Origin: DASZMX01 sp035551475
GTDB lineage: Bacteria > Verrucomicrobiota > Verrucomicrobiia > Limisphaerales > Palsa-1400
DNA length: 64,000 bases
Assembly (NCBI GenBank): GCA_035551475.1
Contig: DASZMX010000053.1
Location: 1 to 64,000 of the forward strand
Direction: 5' to 3'
Positions 25,123 to 34,238 of the stretch are shown here, piece by piece (positions within the stretch are counted from its first letter, which is position 1; each line of letters begins with the position of its first letter). A program made the position numbers and the translations under genes. A model generated the notes under the pieces. It was not told the DNA's origin. It searched no databases and was given only the letters and a program-made list of their open reading frames with translations.

Positions 25123-25602
25123 TCAGTTAATTTTAAGGTGCAGCTCAATCATGAAATGGTCCGTCTCACAGCGGAAATGCAGCTTTTCGCAAATGATGTC
25201 CGGCGCGGTGTCCACGACAAAAGAATTGCCGCGAATAATGGACGGGGCGCTGATGGCGCAGGGCGAACCGGAGTCGCAAAGGCGTGATTTCACGCCGCCG
25301 GCGAGCATATTGGTGACTTCGCTGACGGCGTCGTTCACTTCGGCCTCGCCGCCGACTTCCGAAAGCGGGATGCCGAGCATGGCGGCGGAAATTTTGCGCG
25401 CAAAGAGGTCGGTGACATGCAGGAAAATGGCTCCCGCCACGTTCTCGCCGCCGATGCCGACGGTGCCGACGACGAGTTCGCCGGCGCCGGGGCCAATTTC
25501 CTCGAGAGACGGTTCGACATTCAAGGCAAGCATGCCTTCAAAAACACCGTGCAAGGTGACGGCGATCAATGATTTGACATCAGCGGATTGGGTGGGGTGC
25601 AT
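25123..25602 (-). CDS. cheX: CheX-like CheY-P phosphatase
   Basis: 159 residues of the CheC/CheX fold with the catalytic motif E-x-x-N at Glu95-Asn98 (DAVSEVTNMLAGGVKS). The start at 25602 (MHPTQSADVK) is preferred; codons further upstream overlap cheB in another frame and read as Pro-rich non-protein sequence. The C-terminus ends in a regular beta pattern (MIELHLKIN). It is expected to hydrolyse phospho-CheY. It lies 9 bases upstream of cheY in the operon. Confidence 0.85.
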   Translation of the reverse strand: MHPTQSADVKSLIAVTLHGVFEGMLALNVEPSLEEIGPGAGELVVGTVGIGGENVAGAIFLHVTDLFARKISAAMLGIPLSEVGGEAEVNDAVSEVTNMLAGGVKSRLCDSGSPCAISAPSIIRGNSFVVDTAPDIICEKLHFRCETDHFMIELHLKIN

Positions 25603-25615
25603 AGGAAGGGATGGA

Positions 25616-26725
25616 TCATACAGTTGAAGCAAGCGCAGAGGCGGGAGAGTTTGCGGAGCGGGTGGGAGAGGAAGCAATGGAATCCAATTCTTGCAGCATG
25701 GCGGGGGCGATCTGATCCAGCGGCGCCTGCCGGCCCACGGCGCCGAGGGAGACGGCGGCGCGCGGCATGCCGTAAACAACGCAGGTCGATTCGTGCTCGG
25801 CCAGGGTGCGGGCGCCCGCGGTGCGCAGTCGTTTCAAGCCGGCGGCGCCATCGACGCCCATGCCAGTCAAGAGCACAGCCAAAACATGCCGCCCGGCGCA
25901 GGCGGCCGCGGAATCGAACAAACGATCCACGGCAGGGCGGGTAAAATGAACCGGGGGAGAATCGTCCAGCCGCACGCGATAGCGTCCCTGATCGTGCACC
26001 AAGGTCATGTGCCGGTCGCCCGGGGCGAGCAACGCAAGATTGGGCCGGGCTTCATCGCCATCGGCCGCTTCGCGCACGTCAAAAGCGCAAACGCGAGCCA
26101 GGCGTTGCGCGAGCCCCTTGGAAAAAAAGGCGGGGATATGCTGGACAATGCAAATCGGCGGCAGGTCGCCGGGCAGGCGGGGCAGGATGGCCGTCAGGGC
26201 CTCGACTCCACCAGTGGAAGCTCCGAATAAAATAAGCTGGCGCGGGTCCCAATAACGCCGGGGCGCGATCAAGCGACTGGGAACTGAAGCCGGCGCCGCG
26301 CGCATCGCTTTGCCCTTGGCCAACGCCGCGCCGCGAACACGCCGCGGCAATTCCACCGCCAATTGGGCGACCTCGGCGGAGTTAGACGGTTTGACAAATA
26401 CATCCACCGCGCCGGCTTCGAGCGCCAGCAAGGCGGCATGCGAACCGTTGGCTGTCAGCGTGCTGATCACGATGACGGGCAGCGGACGCCGTTCGCGCAA
26501 AATCTTGAGAAAGCTGATGCCATCCATGCGGGGCATTTCGACATCGAGCGTCAGGACATCGGGCGATAGCTCGAGGATTTTGTCCTTGGCCATGTAGGGA
26601 TCAACGGCTTCGCCGACAACTTCAATGCCGGGATCGCCTGCCAGCGCCTGGATGACGACCTTGCGGGCCACGGCGGAATCATCGACCACGAGCACGCGAA
26701 TCCTGGGGGAGACGGGAGCGTTCAT
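25616..26725 (-). CDS. cheB: Chemotaxis response regulator protein-glutamate methylesterase CheB
   Basis: 369 residues: receiver domain (phospho-acceptor Asp61 in LTLDVEMPRMDG), linker, then the methylesterase domain with the Ser-His-Asp triad in LFGASTGGVEAL, VQHIPAFFSKGLA and GMGVDGAAGLKR. It demethylates or deamidates receptor glutamates under CheA control. The start at 26725 (MNAPVSPRIRVLVVDDS) overlaps the stop of the HDOD gene by 4 bases. No receptor and no CheR is encoded in the window, so the substrate must lie elsewhere. Confidence 0.95.
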   Translation of the reverse strand: MNAPVSPRIRVLVVDDSAVARKVVIQALAGDPGIEVVGEAVDPYMAKDKILELSPDVLTLDVEMPRMDGISFLKILRERRPLPVIVISTLTANGSHAALLALEAGAVDVFVKPSNSAEVAQLAVELPRRVRGAALAKGKAMRAAPASVPSRLIAPRRYWDPRQLILFGASTGGVEALTAILPRLPGDLPPICIVQHIPAFFSKGLAQRLARVCAFDVREAADGDEARPNLALLAPGDRHMTLVHDQGRYRVRLDDSPPVHFTRPAVDRLFDSAAACAGRHVLAVLLTGMGVDGAAGLKRLRTAGARTLAEHESTCVVYGMPRAAVSLGAVGRQAPLDQIAPAMLQELDSIASSPTRSANSPASALASTV

Positions 26726-27573
26726 GCGGCGGCCATGAGTTGGTTGACAGTGGCGAGCGAGCCATGCACGCCGAGAAGAAGTTGCTCCACCCGTTTGACA
26801 TCCAGCGACAGGGCCTCGGAAAGATCGCGCTGCACGCGCAACGCGTAGGCGTCCCATCCGGGAGACGAGCCGCATAGATGCGCGGCGCAATTGGCGAGAT
26901 GAACGAGGGCGGAAAGTTCAATTTGCGGCGTGACCACCGGCTTATGATGATCGGCGACCGCCTGCACAATCACCTCGGGAACATTCCACCGCTGCAACAA
27001 AACCGCGCCCACCGCGGCGTGGTCCGCGCCGAACACTTCACGTTCGGCTTCAACGCGCGTCATGGATTTTTCGGCGATCAAGTTGCGAATTTCGGAGCGG
27101 GTCTTGGGCGTGAGGATCTGGTTGAGAATCAGTTTTCCGATGTCATGCAGCAATCCCGCCGTAAAAGCGAGCGGCGGCGCGAACGAGCCGTAATTCTCCA
27201 CTTCAGCCAGATATTCCGCCGCCACCCCAGTGGTGACGGAGTGGCTCCACAGGCCGTTGGCTTCCACCGCGTAGCCGACGAGCGGCACACCCATCGCGCC
27301 GCCGTAACCGAGGGCGCAGACCATGCGAAAAATCGTATTGTCACCCAGGAGCATGACCGCTTGATCAACGGAAGTGACCGGCTCGCGCAAGCCGGAATGG
27401 GCCGAATTGCAAACCCGCAGCAGCTTCGCGGTGAGCACATTGTCGCAGCGCAGCGTCTTGACCAGATCGTCGCGGTGCAATTCCGGTTTTTTGAGCAGGC
27501 CGGGGAGCTTGCGTGCGGTTTCCGAGACCATGGGGAGGTCTTTGACTTTGGCGATAATCTCTTCTGGGGTCAT
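26722..27573 (-). CDS. HDOD-domain protein
   Basis: 283 residues with a full HDOD domain (HD-like, about residues 10-215: LPMVSETARKLPGLLKKPE, LTAKLLRVCNSAHSG, SVDQAVMLLGDNTIFRMV, FTAGLLHDIGKLIL). In this family the HD metal site is usually degenerate. Here LLHDIGK and VADHHKP are retained, so phosphohydrolase activity cannot be excluded. HDOD proteins take part in signalling, motility and cyclic-di-GMP responses. It sits between cheD and cheB with 4-base overlaps on both sides and is clearly part of the chemosensory operon. Confidence 0.88.
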   Translation of the reverse strand: MTPEEIIAKVKDLPMVSETARKLPGLLKKPELHRDDLVKTLRCDNVLTAKLLRVCNSAHSGLREPVTSVDQAVMLLGDNTIFRMVCALGYGGAMGVPLVGYAVEANGLWSHSVTTGVAAEYLAEVENYGSFAPPLAFTAGLLHDIGKLILNQILTPKTRSEIRNLIAEKSMTRVEAEREVFGADHAAVGAVLLQRWNVPEVIVQAVADHHKPVVTPQIELSALVHLANCAAHLCGSSPGWDAYALRVQRDLSEALSLDVKRVEQLLLGVHGSLATVNQLMAAA

Positions 27574-28088
27574 AGGAGTTTGGGGTCCTCGCCGGGCGAC
27601 TGGATCGTGAAGCGCCCGCTGGACATTTCTAATTTGACCGTGCGGCTGCAACGACCACCCATGGCGGCGGCGTCGATGCGATGGCCGTTTTTCTGCAGTA
27701 GAGATTGCAGCGATTTGATGTTGCGGGCGCCGATGTTGAAAAAACCTTCACTGTCGAGGAACTCCGCGCCGCCGGCGACGCGCACCGTCAGGCGGCCTTT
27801 GACGCCGCCCAAGCCATAAACCGTGCGAAACAGATGGGGAATGCCGGTGTCAATAAACATCAAAGGATGAGACACCGCCTTGTTGGCGTCGATGGTGGAA
27901 TCGGGAAGCATGGCATGCAAAAGACCGCCGACCTTGGCCACTGGATCGTAAATGGCAACGCCCAGGCAGGAACCTAAGGAATAGGTCACCAGCTCGGCGG
28001 TTGCATCATTGCTCGCAATCATATCTGCCACGCCCACAATCAGGGTCTTTTTGCGCTGTGGGATAACCCAAGGGCCATTACTCGACAT
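27570..28088 (-). CDS. cheD: Chemoreceptor glutamine deamidase CheD
   Basis: 172 residues. The CheD catalytic elements are visible: VTYSLGSCLGVAIYD (Thr and Cys) and GGLLHAMLPDS (His). The C-terminal part (RVAGGAEF, FFNIGARNI, GGRCSRTVKLEMSSGRF) is typical of the family. CheD deamidates receptor glutamines and, in CheC/CheX systems, couples to CheY-P phosphatases; this operon carries two CheX-type proteins. The ATG at 28088 is chosen over a longer frame to 28181. It is divergent from cheW; the 117-base gap should carry both promoters. Confidence 0.92.
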   Translation of the reverse strand: MSSNGPWVIPQRKKTLIVGVADMIASNDATAELVTYSLGSCLGVAIYDPVAKVGGLLHAMLPDSTIDANKAVSHPLMFIDTGIPHLFRTVYGLGGVKGRLTVRVAGGAEFLDSEGFFNIGARNIKSLQSLLQKNGHRIDAAAMGGRCSRTVKLEMSSGRFTIQSPGEDPKLL

Positions 28089-28205
28089 AAGTACTATCCA
28101 GCCAAGTATCGGCGGGTCTGGGGAAAACTTAAGTTCGATTTCGATTTCGCCGACAAACAGAAAGGAACGAGGCCCCGCCACGCTAATCGAACCAACGCGC
28201 CTGAA

Positions 28206-28721
28206 ATGAAGACTTTAGTCAACCTTCCTGCCGCCGCCGCCCCAACCGCGCCGGCGCCGGGAAAATATTTAACGTTTGTCCTGGGAGGCGAATCCTACGG
28301 CCTCACCGTTTTGCAAGTGCGGGAAATCATCCGCCCCATGAGCGTGACGCCGGTGCCGCGTCTGCCGCGCCACATCCTGGGCGTGATTAACCTGCGCGGC
28401 AAAGTGGTTCCTATCTTTGATCTGCGCCTCAAATTTGGCCTGCCCCTGCCGGCGACGGTCGAGCGGGCTTGTGTGATTGTGGCGCAAGCCAAGCTCGCCT
28501 CGGGTTTGCCCGCGCACATCGGGCTGCTCGTGGACACCGTGGAGGAAGTGGTCGCTTTGACGGCAGAAAATATCGATGACACTCCCGCCTTCGGCTTCGA
28601 GACGCCCACCCAATATATCATGGGGGTCGCGCGCCTCGGCGATGAGGTCAAGCTGCTCTTGAATCTCGACCAGGTTTTGCACGACGAATCCAATGACTCT
28701 GCGGGAGCCTCTCTTTTATGA
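28206..28721 (+). CDS. cheW: Chemotaxis adaptor CheW
   Basis: 171 residues with a CheW domain at about 18-160 (YLTFVLGGESYGLTVLQVRE, PRLPRHILGVINLRGKVVPI, GLLVDTVEEVVAL, YIMGVARLGDEVKLLLNLD). It bridges receptors and CheA. The stop overlaps the cheA start in ATGA. It is the only CheW-like gene here and faces the cheD operon across a 117-base gap. Confidence 0.95.
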   Translation: MKTLVNLPAAAAPTAPAPGKYLTFVLGGESYGLTVLQVREIIRPMSVTPVPRLPRHILGVINLRGKVVPIFDLRLKFGLPLPATVERACVIVAQAKLASGLPAHIGLLVDTVEEVVALTAENIDDTPAFGFETPTQYIMGVARLGDEVKLLLNLDQVLHDESNDSAGASLL

Positions 28722-30751
28722 GCGAAAACGCCAATCTTCTGCGTGATTTGTTCGCGAGTTTTACGCGCGAGCTGGACCTGGCCCGGCCGGGCTCGGACCA
28801 AGGCCAATTTCCGATGCTGGATTTGCTGGGAAATCTGCGCGATGAAGCCGCCTCTAATCCCGGCTCCGAGGGCCTGAGCGCCTGCGCGAAAGAGGCCGCG
28901 GACAAATTGGTCGGCATCATCGAATCCGGAAAACTGTTTGCCGCCGAGGACCTCACATGGCTGCGCGCCGTGGAATCAACCTTGGGCGGACACCTGGGTG
29001 GAACTCCAGCGGCGGCGGTGATTGTTCCCCTCCCCGAGCCAGCCGCGCCATCTCCCGTCGTGATTGAGTCCCCTTCCATTATGTTGAATCTGGCGGAGGA
29101 CGGGGAGCTGTTGCGCGAGTTTATCACGGAATCACGGGAGCATCTCAATAATATTGAACAAGGCGTGCTGGCCTTGGAGGAGCGTCCAGATGACGCGGAC
29201 ACGTTGCATAGCATTTTTCGCGCTTTCCACACTTTTAAAGGCGGCGCGGGTTTCCTGAATTTAATTCCGGTCAATCGTTTGGCGCATGCGCTGGAATCGT
29301 TATTGGATCTGGCGCGCCAGCATAAATTGGTGATCGACCGGCGGATCGTGGAATTGATTTTGCGCGGGCGCGACACTCTGAAAACAGCCGTGGACCAGAT
29401 TGAAGCGCGAGTCTCCGGCGCGCATCCGCCGGACGCGTTTGACGTCCCTTACGTGGGACTTACCGCCGAGGTGCGGGCCATCGTGGACGGCGGTCCGAGC
29501 GCCCCTGCTCCAGCCCTTGCGCCGCTGGCCGAATCGGCGCCGGAGCCGGCGGAAAAACCCGCGGCCCTCGCCACGGCCACCGTGAAAGTGGAAACTTCCA
29601 AGCTGGATGCGTTGGTGGATCTGGTCGGGGAACTGGTGATTTCGCAGTCATTAGTGGCGCAGGATTTGAGTTCGTTGAGCCAATTGGATCCGCAGTTTGC
29701 GCGCAACCTCTCGCAGATCGGCCGGGTGACGCGGGAATTGCAGCGCGTCAGCATGTCATTGCGGATGGTGCCCATTCGCGGCGCCTTTCAGAAAATGGCG
29801 CGCGTCGTGCGGGACGTGGGCGCGAAACAAGGCAAGGACGTGCGGCTGGTCACCGAGGGCGATGACACGGAATTGGACCGCAACATGGTGGAAGAATTGG
29901 CCGATCCATTGATGCATATGATCCGCAATGCGGTGGATCATGGCATCGAAAATCCCGCGGCCCGCGTGGCGCGCGGCAAACCCGCGACCGGCTGCGTGCA
30001 TTTGCGCGCCCGGCACCAGTCTGGAAGCATTGTGGTGGAGATCGAGGACGACGGCGAAGGACTCAGCCAGGAGCGCATCCTGGCCAAGGCCGTGGAACGC
30101 GGCCTCGCGGCGCCCGGCGTGAAGATGACCGAGGAGGAGATTTTTGAATTTATTTTTGCGGCGGGTTTTTCCACGGCGCAAAAGGTGACGGATGTTTCCG
30201 GACGGGGCGTGGGCATGGATGTGGTGCGCCGCAATATCGAACGTTTGCGCGGGCAGGTGGATGTTTCCTCGGCGCCGGGCAAAGGCTCGCTGTTCAAGCT
30301 GATTGTGCCGTTGACTCTTGCGATCATCGACGGGCTGATCGTGAAACTAGGCGCGGAACGCTTTATCATTCCGACCTTGTCCGTGCGGGAGTCCTTCCGT
30401 CCGCAAAAGGGCATGGTATCGACCGTGCAAGGCCGCGGTGAAATCGTGAATGTCCGCGGGCGCCTGATTCCCCTGCTGCGGTTAAGCCAGCTTTTCAGCG
30501 TGGAAGGCGCAGCCGCCGACCCAACGGAGGGAGTGATCGTCGTGGTGACCACCGGTTCGGCGGTGAAATGCCTGTTGGTGGACAGCCTCGCGCACCGCCA
30601 GGAAGTCGTGATCAAGAGCGTGGGCGATTTGGTGCGGAGAACCAATCCCGCAGTGGCGGGCGCGGCCATTCTCGGCGATGGACGCGTGGGCCTGATTCTG
30701 GATGTGCACGCGCTCGGCTCCGCGGCCTTCAGTTATGCGCAGGCCGCTTGA
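28718..30751 (+). CDS. cheA: Chemotaxis histidine kinase CheA
   Basis: 677 residues. The first 120 residues are an unrecognised helical extension ending in a Pro-rich linker. The Hpt (P1) domain covers about 125-235, with the phosphorylated His171 in FRAFHTFKGGAGF. The dimerisation domain P3 starts near 285 (KLDALVDLVGELVISQS). The ATPase domain P4 (about 345-535) has the N box MIRNAVDHGIE and G boxes. The CheW-like P5 domain is C-terminal. No separate P2 (CheY-binding) domain is apparent. It phosphorylates CheY and CheB. It overlaps the convergent histidine kinase gene by 23 bases at the 3' end. Confidence 0.94.
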   Translation: MSENANLLRDLFASFTRELDLARPGSDQGQFPMLDLLGNLRDEAASNPGSEGLSACAKEAADKLVGIIESGKLFAAEDLTWLRAVESTLGGHLGGTPAAAVIVPLPEPAAPSPVVIESPSIMLNLAEDGELLREFITESREHLNNIEQGVLALEERPDDADTLHSIFRAFHTFKGGAGFLNLIPVNRLAHALESLLDLARQHKLVIDRRIVELILRGRDTLKTAVDQIEARVSGAHPPDAFDVPYVGLTAEVRAIVDGGPSAPAPALAPLAESAPEPAEKPAALATATVKVETSKLDALVDLVGELVISQSLVAQDLSSLSQLDPQFARNLSQIGRVTRELQRVSMSLRMVPIRGAFQKMARVVRDVGAKQGKDVRLVTEGDDTELDRNMVEELADPLMHMIRNAVDHGIENPAARVARGKPATGCVHLRARHQSGSIVVEIEDDGEGLSQERILAKAVERGLAAPGVKMTEEEIFEFIFAAGFSTAQKVTDVSGRGVGMDVVRRNIERLRGQVDVSSAPGKGSLFKLIVPLTLAIIDGLIVKLGAERFIIPTLSVRESFRPQKGMVSTVQGRGEIVNVRGRLIPLLRLSQLFSVEGAAADPTEGVIVVVTTGSAVKCLLVDSLAHRQEVVIKSVGDLVRRTNPAVAGAAILGDGRVGLILDVHALGSAAFSYAQAA

Positions 30752-32180
30752 GCAGCGGCGACGCCGCCTCGCTCCCGCTTGGAATCGGAATAATCTTGGC
30801 GCCGGGCGCCGCCTCCCATTTGGGCAAACGCAGGGTGAAAGTGGCGCCCGAACCGGCCGCGCTGTGGCATTGAATGGAGCCGCGCATCGCCTCGGTTAAT
30901 CGTTTGACAATCGCCAGACCAAGGCCGGTGGAGGATTCGCCGCCGGTGGGACGAGCCGTGAGGCGCGTGAACTTTTGAAACAGTTTTTTCTGGTCGGCCT
31001 CCGTAATTCCCGGGCCTTCGTCGCGCACGGTCATCACGGCATATTCCTTTTCCGGCAGCGTATGAATATAGACGGTGGTGTTGGGCGGGGAATATTTCAC
31101 GGCGTTGGAAATGAGATTGTCAAGAATCTGGAGCGCGGCGGCGCGGTCGGCCAGGGCCAGGACGCCTTCGGAATGGCCCACGCGGAAACCGATTTTTTTG
31201 CGCGAGGCGGCGGGCTCATTTTGCGCCAGGCATTGATCGACCAACGCGCGAAAATCACAGCACACCAGCTCGGAAGTGAATTGCCCCTGCTCGATGGCAT
31301 TGGCGTTGAGGAGATTGGTGATCAGATCATGCATGCGGGTGGCCGCATCCGAAATGGCGCGACCAATTTTAGTGAGGCTGGAGCGATCCGTGGATGGGTG
31401 AATGAGTTCCGCGCTCATCATCACGACGGCCAGCGGATTCTTAAGGTCGTGGGCCGCGATGCCGAGAAATTCATTTTTCTCGTTGTTCATGTGCTGCAAC
31501 CGCTCGTTGCTGGCCGCGAGCTTGGCCAGGGCGTCTTGCATGTTGGAAAAGGCGCGAGCGCGGCCGTTCTCAAAGATCAGCCCCAGCACGAACATGAAAA
31601 TGATCAAACCCAAATAACCCGCGGCGGACACGAGGGAATTCCATTTGGGATCGTAGGTCAGCGGCAACCGGATGCCCGCCAGATCAAGGCCTGCAATCAC
31701 CGAGGCCGCCAGAAAAGCAATAGCCGCCCAAAAACAGCCGGACGCACGATCCGCCACCAGCAACGCGCACAGCGGCACGCTGACCAGCCACGCGATGGCG
31801 TGCCCCGTTAAGCCGCCTTCGACGCAACACAACGCCGTGAACCCGCACGTCAGGGTGAAACAGAGTAAATGGCCCGCCAAACGAATGGATTGGCTTCCCC
31901 GCATCAAAAAGGGCGCGCAAAGAAAAGACGCGCTGCAAGACAGGACAATGATCGCGCCCCAACGATGCCCAATGCCGACATAAAAAAGCGCATAGGCCAG
32001 TCCGAATAAAGCGCCCGAAAGCCCAAAACGCGTGATCAATCGGCCGCGTCGGGCGTCGTCATGATCGGACCAGGCGGCCGCAGGAATTTGCCGGTCCATG
32101 CCGGCAACCACGCGACCAAGGAAGCGCCAGCTTAAGCGATCAGGTGGTGGCGTTGGCGGCAAACTGGCGTCCTCATTCAT
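30729..32180 (-). CDS. Membrane-bound sensor histidine kinase
   Basis: 483 residues from the ATG at 32180; the frame is open further upstream but reads as non-coding. About six hydrophobic segments (residues 45-220) form the input region. A short linker helix (FSNMQDALAKLAASNERL) leads to a HisKA domain with GIAAHDLKNPLAVVMM (phospho-His) and a HATPase domain (ILDNLISNAVKYS, DEGPGI, STGLGLAIVKRL). There is no extracytoplasmic sensor of note, so it may sense within the membrane. No partner response regulator is adjacent. It converges on cheA, overlapping by 23 bases, and is divergent from coaC. Confidence 0.9.
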   Translation of the reverse strand: MNEDASLPPTPPPDRLSWRFLGRVVAGMDRQIPAAAWSDHDDARRGRLITRFGLSGALFGLAYALFYVGIGHRWGAIIVLSCSASFLCAPFLMRGSQSIRLAGHLLCFTLTCGFTALCCVEGGLTGHAIAWLVSVPLCALLVADRASGCFWAAIAFLAASVIAGLDLAGIRLPLTYDPKWNSLVSAAGYLGLIIFMFVLGLIFENGRARAFSNMQDALAKLAASNERLQHMNNEKNEFLGIAAHDLKNPLAVVMMSAELIHPSTDRSSLTKIGRAISDAATRMHDLITNLLNANAIEQGQFTSELVCCDFRALVDQCLAQNEPAASRKKIGFRVGHSEGVLALADRAAALQILDNLISNAVKYSPPNTTVYIHTLPEKEYAVMTVRDEGPGITEADQKKLFQKFTRLTARPTGGESSTGLGLAIVKRLTEAMRGSIQCHSAAGSGATFTLRLPKWEAAPGAKIIPIPSGSEAASPLLKRPAHN

Positions 32181-32286
32181 GCAAAAAGACGGTAAGGAGC
32201 AGTTCGCGCACCAGTTTCGCGAGGTTAAGTCCGGTTGCGCTTGTTTCAGGGGGAGCTTTGGCATACGTATAGGGCGGCATTCGCTC

Positions 32287-32844
32287 ATGAACGGCAAGCT
32301 AATCATATTGGGAGTCACCGGCTCGATCGCTGCTTGCAAAGCGGTGGATTTGGCCAGCTTGCTGGTCAAGGCGGGGGCGAACGTTCATGTGGTGATGACG
32401 GCGGATGCGCAACGCTTCGTGACGCCGCTGCCTTTCAAAACGCTTTCGCGGCATCCGGTGGTGACAGATTTGTATGACGAGGAGGAAGGTTGGAAGCCTG
32501 CGCATATTGAATTGGCCGACCGGGCCGATTTGATGCTGATTGCGCCCGCCACCGCCAACACGCTGGCAAAACTGGCCCACGGATTGGCCGACGACGCACT
32601 GAGTTGCATTGCGCTGGCCTTGAATCCGGGCGCAAAACTCGTCGTCGCCCCAGCCATGAACGGCAAAATGTGGCTGCATCCCGCCACCCAAGCGAACGCG
32701 CGCACCCTGCAAGAGCGCGGCGCGGAATTCATCGGGCCGGATAAAGGAATGTTGTCGTGCGGCTACGAAGGGGTCGGCCGGCTCTGGCCGGTGGAAGATA
32801 TCGCCAAACGCGTCGCGGCGCGCTGGGCGCCTCCCGAAAAGTGA
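32287..32844 (+). CDS. coaC: Phosphopantothenoylcysteine decarboxylase, single-domain
   Basis: A 185-residue flavoprotein that decarboxylates phosphopantothenoylcysteine in coenzyme A synthesis. Signature: GVTGSIAACKAVDL (flavin binding), His73 in AHIELADRAD, the PAMN motif at 122-125 followed by MW, and the flap GMLSCGYEGVGR with its Cys. Most bacteria fuse this domain to CoaB synthetase; here the protein ends after the CoaC part, so CoaB must be encoded elsewhere. The start at 32287 follows from the family N-terminus. Its stop overlaps the GTG start of the following kinase. Confidence 0.88.
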   Translation: MNGKLIILGVTGSIAACKAVDLASLLVKAGANVHVVMTADAQRFVTPLPFKTLSRHPVVTDLYDEEEGWKPAHIELADRADLMLIAPATANTLAKLAHGLADDALSCIALALNPGAKLVVAPAMNGKMWLHPATQANARTLQERGAEFIGPDKGMLSCGYEGVGRLWPVEDIAKRVAARWAPPEK

Positions 32845-34238
32845 AGCCGGATTCCCTCAACATCCCGGGCAGCGCGACCATTCAAAAAATCACGCGCTTG
32901 CTGGCGGCGCCAACGATCGAGCCGAGCCAGCGGGCGGCCCGCATTCAAACCGTCGAGAAGGACATCATTCTGCCGTTGAAGGCGGTGCTGATCCTGATCC
33001 TCACCTATTTCTTTTTCTTTTCGCACTGGCGCGACAACCCGGGCTCCCCCACCGCCATTGCGCTGGCGCTGTTGCAATGGTTTTTTGTCGGATATATCGC
33101 CATCAACCTCATGGCGGGAATCCTCCTTTTGCGTGTCAATCAAATCAGTCTGCCCCGCCTGCAATGGCTTTTGTTCGGGCTCGGTTTGCTGGACGTGGCA
33201 TTGATGGCGGGCCTGACATTTTTGACCGACGGATCCGACAGTTATTTGTATTGGGTGTTCCCGGTGTTGATCCTGCACAACGCGCTGGCCATTCCGGTGG
33301 CGTTGCCGCAGTTGTTCCTGAACTGCCTGCTCGGGGTGGCTTTTGTCGTCGGCGCGGCTCTCGATCAATACAACGTTGACCAACTGAACATCGAGAACAT
33401 CAAGAACAAGGCGGAAATGATCGTGCGGCAGGAAAATCGTTACGAACGCGTGATCGTGCTGCTGTTGTGGGCGAGTTGCTGTTACGGAATTCAATTGCTC
33501 TTTGAGCGTCAAAAACGCGCCGAGGCGGAAGCGACGGAATTTGCGGTGCGGCAGGAGCGTTTGCAAACCGCGGGGCGGCTGGCGGCGGAAATTGCGCACC
33601 AGATCAAAAATCCCCTGGCGATCATCACCAACGCCGCGTTTTGCCTGCAACGCGCGGCGCAGGAAGGGCAAACCGCTGTGGATGAACAGGTGGGCATTAT
33701 TCGCGAAGAAGTGGAGCGCGCCGATCAGATCATCACGGAATTGATGGGCTACGCGCAACTGGCCGAGGGCCGCGTCGAACGGCTGGACGTAACGGAGGAA
33801 TTGGATTCGTCGCTGGCGCAGGTGTTTCCTTCGGCGGCCAAATTCCCCGTGGAGATTCGCCGGGACTATGAGGCGGGGTTGCCGGCCTTGCTGATGCAAA
33901 AGCGCCATCTCTCCGACATTCTGGTGAATTTGCTCCAAAACGCGCGCGAAGCGATGAACGGCCACGGGGAAATCGAGGCGGGCGTTCGGTACGGAAAAGA
34001 CGACAGCATCACCATTTTGATCGGCGACAACGGTCCGGGCATCGCGCCCGAAAAAATTGACCGGATTTTCGAGGCCTATTTTACGACCCGGGAAAAAGGC
34101 ACGGGCCTGGGGCTGGCCATTGTCAAACATAACATCGAAATGTACGGCGGCAAGGTCAAGGTGGAATCGACGCTTGGAAAGGGCACCCGCTTTATGATAG
34201 ATTTTCCGCCGCGCATTCAAATGAAACTGCCTAAATGA
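32841..34238 (+). CDS. NtrB-like membrane histidine kinase
   Basis: 465 residues from a GTG at 32841 that overlaps the coaC stop (GTGA). Residues 40-220 hold about six hydrophobic helices (LKAVLILILTYFFFF; WFFVGYIAINLMAGILLL; WLLFGLGLLDVALMAGL). The transmitter has the H-box AEIAHQIKNPLAIITN, an N box (LVNLLQNAREAM) and G boxes (DNGPGI, GTGLGLAIVKHN). No PAS domain is seen. It is coupled by a 4-base overlap to the sigma-54 activator downstream, its likely partner. The signal is unknown. Confidence 0.9.
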   Translation: MKPDSLNIPGSATIQKITRLLAAPTIEPSQRAARIQTVEKDIILPLKAVLILILTYFFFFSHWRDNPGSPTAIALALLQWFFVGYIAINLMAGILLLRVNQISLPRLQWLLFGLGLLDVALMAGLTFLTDGSDSYLYWVFPVLILHNALAIPVALPQLFLNCLLGVAFVVGAALDQYNVDQLNIENIKNKAEMIVRQENRYERVIVLLLWASCCYGIQLLFERQKRAEAEATEFAVRQERLQTAGRLAAEIAHQIKNPLAIITNAAFCLQRAAQEGQTAVDEQVGIIREEVERADQIITELMGYAQLAEGRVERLDVTEELDSSLAQVFPSAAKFPVEIRRDYEAGLPALLMQKRHLSDILVNLLQNAREAMNGHGEIEAGVRYGKDDSITILIGDNGPGIAPEKIDRIFEAYFTTREKGTGLGLAIVKHNIEMYGGKVKVESTLGKGTRFMIDFPPRIQMKLPK

